Part shown: positions 62,655 to 64,000 of the stretch, one piece after another
How the letters are laid out: the number at the start of each line of letters is the position of its first letter
Position numbering within the stretch: position 1 is the stretch's first letter
NCBI GenBank assembly: GCA_014529385.2
Contig: CM043942.1
Location: 54,498,647 to 54,562,646, forward strand
Direction: 5' to 3'
Length of the DNA: 64,000 nt
From: Adiantum capillus-veneris
Taxonomy: Eukaryota; Streptophyta; Polypodiopsida; Polypodiales; Pteridaceae
Notes under the pieces: model-generated
Database searches by the model: none
What the model was told of the DNA's origin: nothing
The model's input: only the letters and a program-made list of their open reading frames with translations
Program-made: the position numbers and the translations under genes

Positions 62655-64000
62655 TCACGTGGTGTGAGTGGAGTTCATAAGTGACTCTCGATGCTCAAAA
62701 ATGGCTGAAATGAGCGTCGCAATAGAGAGTCCACATCGTGGTTGGGAGAGGAAGGTATGTAGGGAGAGATCATGGCTGAATATATGGGGAAAAGAGGACC
62801 TAATGTGGTCAAAAGCTGAGCACTCAAGTAGTGTGTGGTACTCTCTCTCTCTCGCACTTGACGAGGGCATAAGGTGCAAAGTCGATGACACCCCTCGCCA
62901 GTGCCCCAACGTCCTGTCTCGTAGCGTAGAGAATGGGAGCTAAGACGAATGGAGGCAATGGTGCGGATCGCACTGAACGAGATGGGCTCAAGGATGTAGG
63001 AATGGGTTCGGTTACCTCGTTCCGAGAAGAAGAGAGATTTGTAGTTTGGGGCAACGTGTGTGGTGTAATGGCTGAAGCGAGAACCTCCGGATTTCTCCCA
63101 AGCCGTGATACATTGGCGTTGTAAGAAGGCCTCATTAACTTGGGAGTCGATCGACGCATCCTTGACCAAGTGACATGCATCCCATCTTCCAAACCATTTC
63201 TTGATATCAAGCATCCACCCCGAACTTAGTATTTTGCTCTTGCATGTCTTTTGAACCGTTTGACTTGCTTCATATGCGATTCTAGGAAGTCGATGCAAAG
63301 GGCTACGTTGTGTCTTACGCATGTACTCCACAACCCTTTGCATGCCCAAGACCTCAATGGGAAGCAATCCGGACTCAAGAAGTAAGAACATGTAGGGTGT
63401 TTGTGTCTTGACTTGGAGAAAGTTGGTGAGAAAACGCTTTTGGACATTCTCAAACTCTTTCCAAGTAGACTTCCCGATGCTTCCACCCCACACCTCCACT
63501 CCATAAAGAAGCACCGGTGTCACCAATGTGTCAAAGAGGTACTTTTTGAGAGCCCAACACTTGATCTCTCCTGCATTGCACATGTTCTCAAATGCATAAT
63601 AGGCCCTCTTTCCGGCTTCCAAGCGACGCATTGCACAATCCTTCCATTTATGATTGGATGGAACCTCAAGGCCAAGGTACTTGAAGTGATCTACCACTTC
63701 AAGTTTCTCATTGTTATATACAATGCATGGATTTTCATCATTGAAGGTCTTTACAAGCATAACCTTGGTTTTGGATCCATTCACGGTCAGCCCGCTATGT
63801 AGGCAAAAGCGTTCCAAGACACTCATAAGCTTTTGTGCATCTTCTAAGGTATGTGCCAAGAGCACTACATCATCGGCATAAAGCAAAAGCATGATCACCG
63901 CATTTCCAATCTTAACCTCTTCTATGCCTTCTTGTTGCATAAAGTCAAGAACCATGCATTCCAATTCATCAATGAGTAGCCCAAAGAGGGTTGGGGAAAG
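62655..64000 (-). pseudogene. LINE non-LTR retrotransposon, 3' part of ORF2 (reverse transcriptase), runs off the edge
   Basis: The minus strand from the right edge reads LSPTLFGLLIDELE, then the catalytic LLLYADDVVLLAHT (YADD), SGLTVNGSKTKVMLV, FKYLGLEV, RRLEAGKRAYYAFENMC, YLFDTLVTPVLLYGVEVWGG and EFENVQKRFLTNFL: palm, thumb and connection of a LINE RT. Near the C-terminus a Cys-rich end follows (LCTLCP, then in another frame LLECSAFDHIRSSFPHIF), the usual LINE terminal zinc-finger-like part, ending at 62655. The frame change lies in a short (GA)n at about 62840-62855. Endonuclease and the first RT motifs are outside the window. Confidence 0.9.

Overview
The window is a scaffold from a land plant with heavy organellar RNA editing, most likely a leptosporangiate fern. 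It joins organellar DNA (1-42990) to nuclear repeat-rich DNA (43191-64000). The fern call rests on an atp1 reading frame with 21 genomic stop codons, all where a single U-to-C edit would give Gln or Arg, on a nad6 with one such stop, and on ACG start codons in rpl36, nad5 and an atp9 chimera that need a C-to-U edit. Editing in both directions at this density is known from ferns; hornworts and Isoetes are the alternatives. No species is claimed. Two runs of exactly 200 N (11303-11502, 42991-43190) are scaffolding gaps, so the joins between blocks are not proven by sequence.

Region 1 (1-11302) and region 3 (14708-31666) hold copies of one unit of about 7.46 kb, in opposite orientations. Each unit has a plastid-type block (3' end of rps8, infA, rpl36, rps11, and rpoA without its C-terminal domain). 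Converging on it from the other strand is a mitochondrial-type set: orf95, a Ser/Pro/Ala-rich membrane ORF, a chimera of the atp9 N-terminus with an unknown membrane protein, and trnR-UCG. There is one full and one partial copy on the left, and one full copy between two partial copies on the right. The copy next to the first gap is full of single-base indels. Region 2 (11503-14707), between the two arrays, holds a decayed family-B DNA polymerase of the mitochondrial linear-plasmid type, a divergent ORF pair and a 5'-truncated atp1.

Region 4 (31667-42990) is single-copy mitochondrial DNA: nad5 exon 1 with the start of a group II intron, nad6, a row of small overlapping unknown ORFs, trnS-GCU, a second atp9 chimera carrying the 3' half of atp9, a trnC-like tRNA with an unexpected anticodon loop, a t-element-like structure, a 155-bp element with perfect 18-bp inverted ends, and several families of short GC-rich dispersed repeats. 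The two atp9 chimeras share about 32 bp and look like reciprocal products of recombination inside atp9.

Region 5 (43191-64000) is nuclear. It contains a decayed Ty3/Gypsy element with very short LTRs (about 113 bp) and a chromodomain-like tail, long AT-rich stretches with small tandem repeats, a cluster of (GA)n/(TA)n microsatellites, and the 3' part of a LINE reverse transcriptase running off the right edge. No intact nuclear host gene was recognised.
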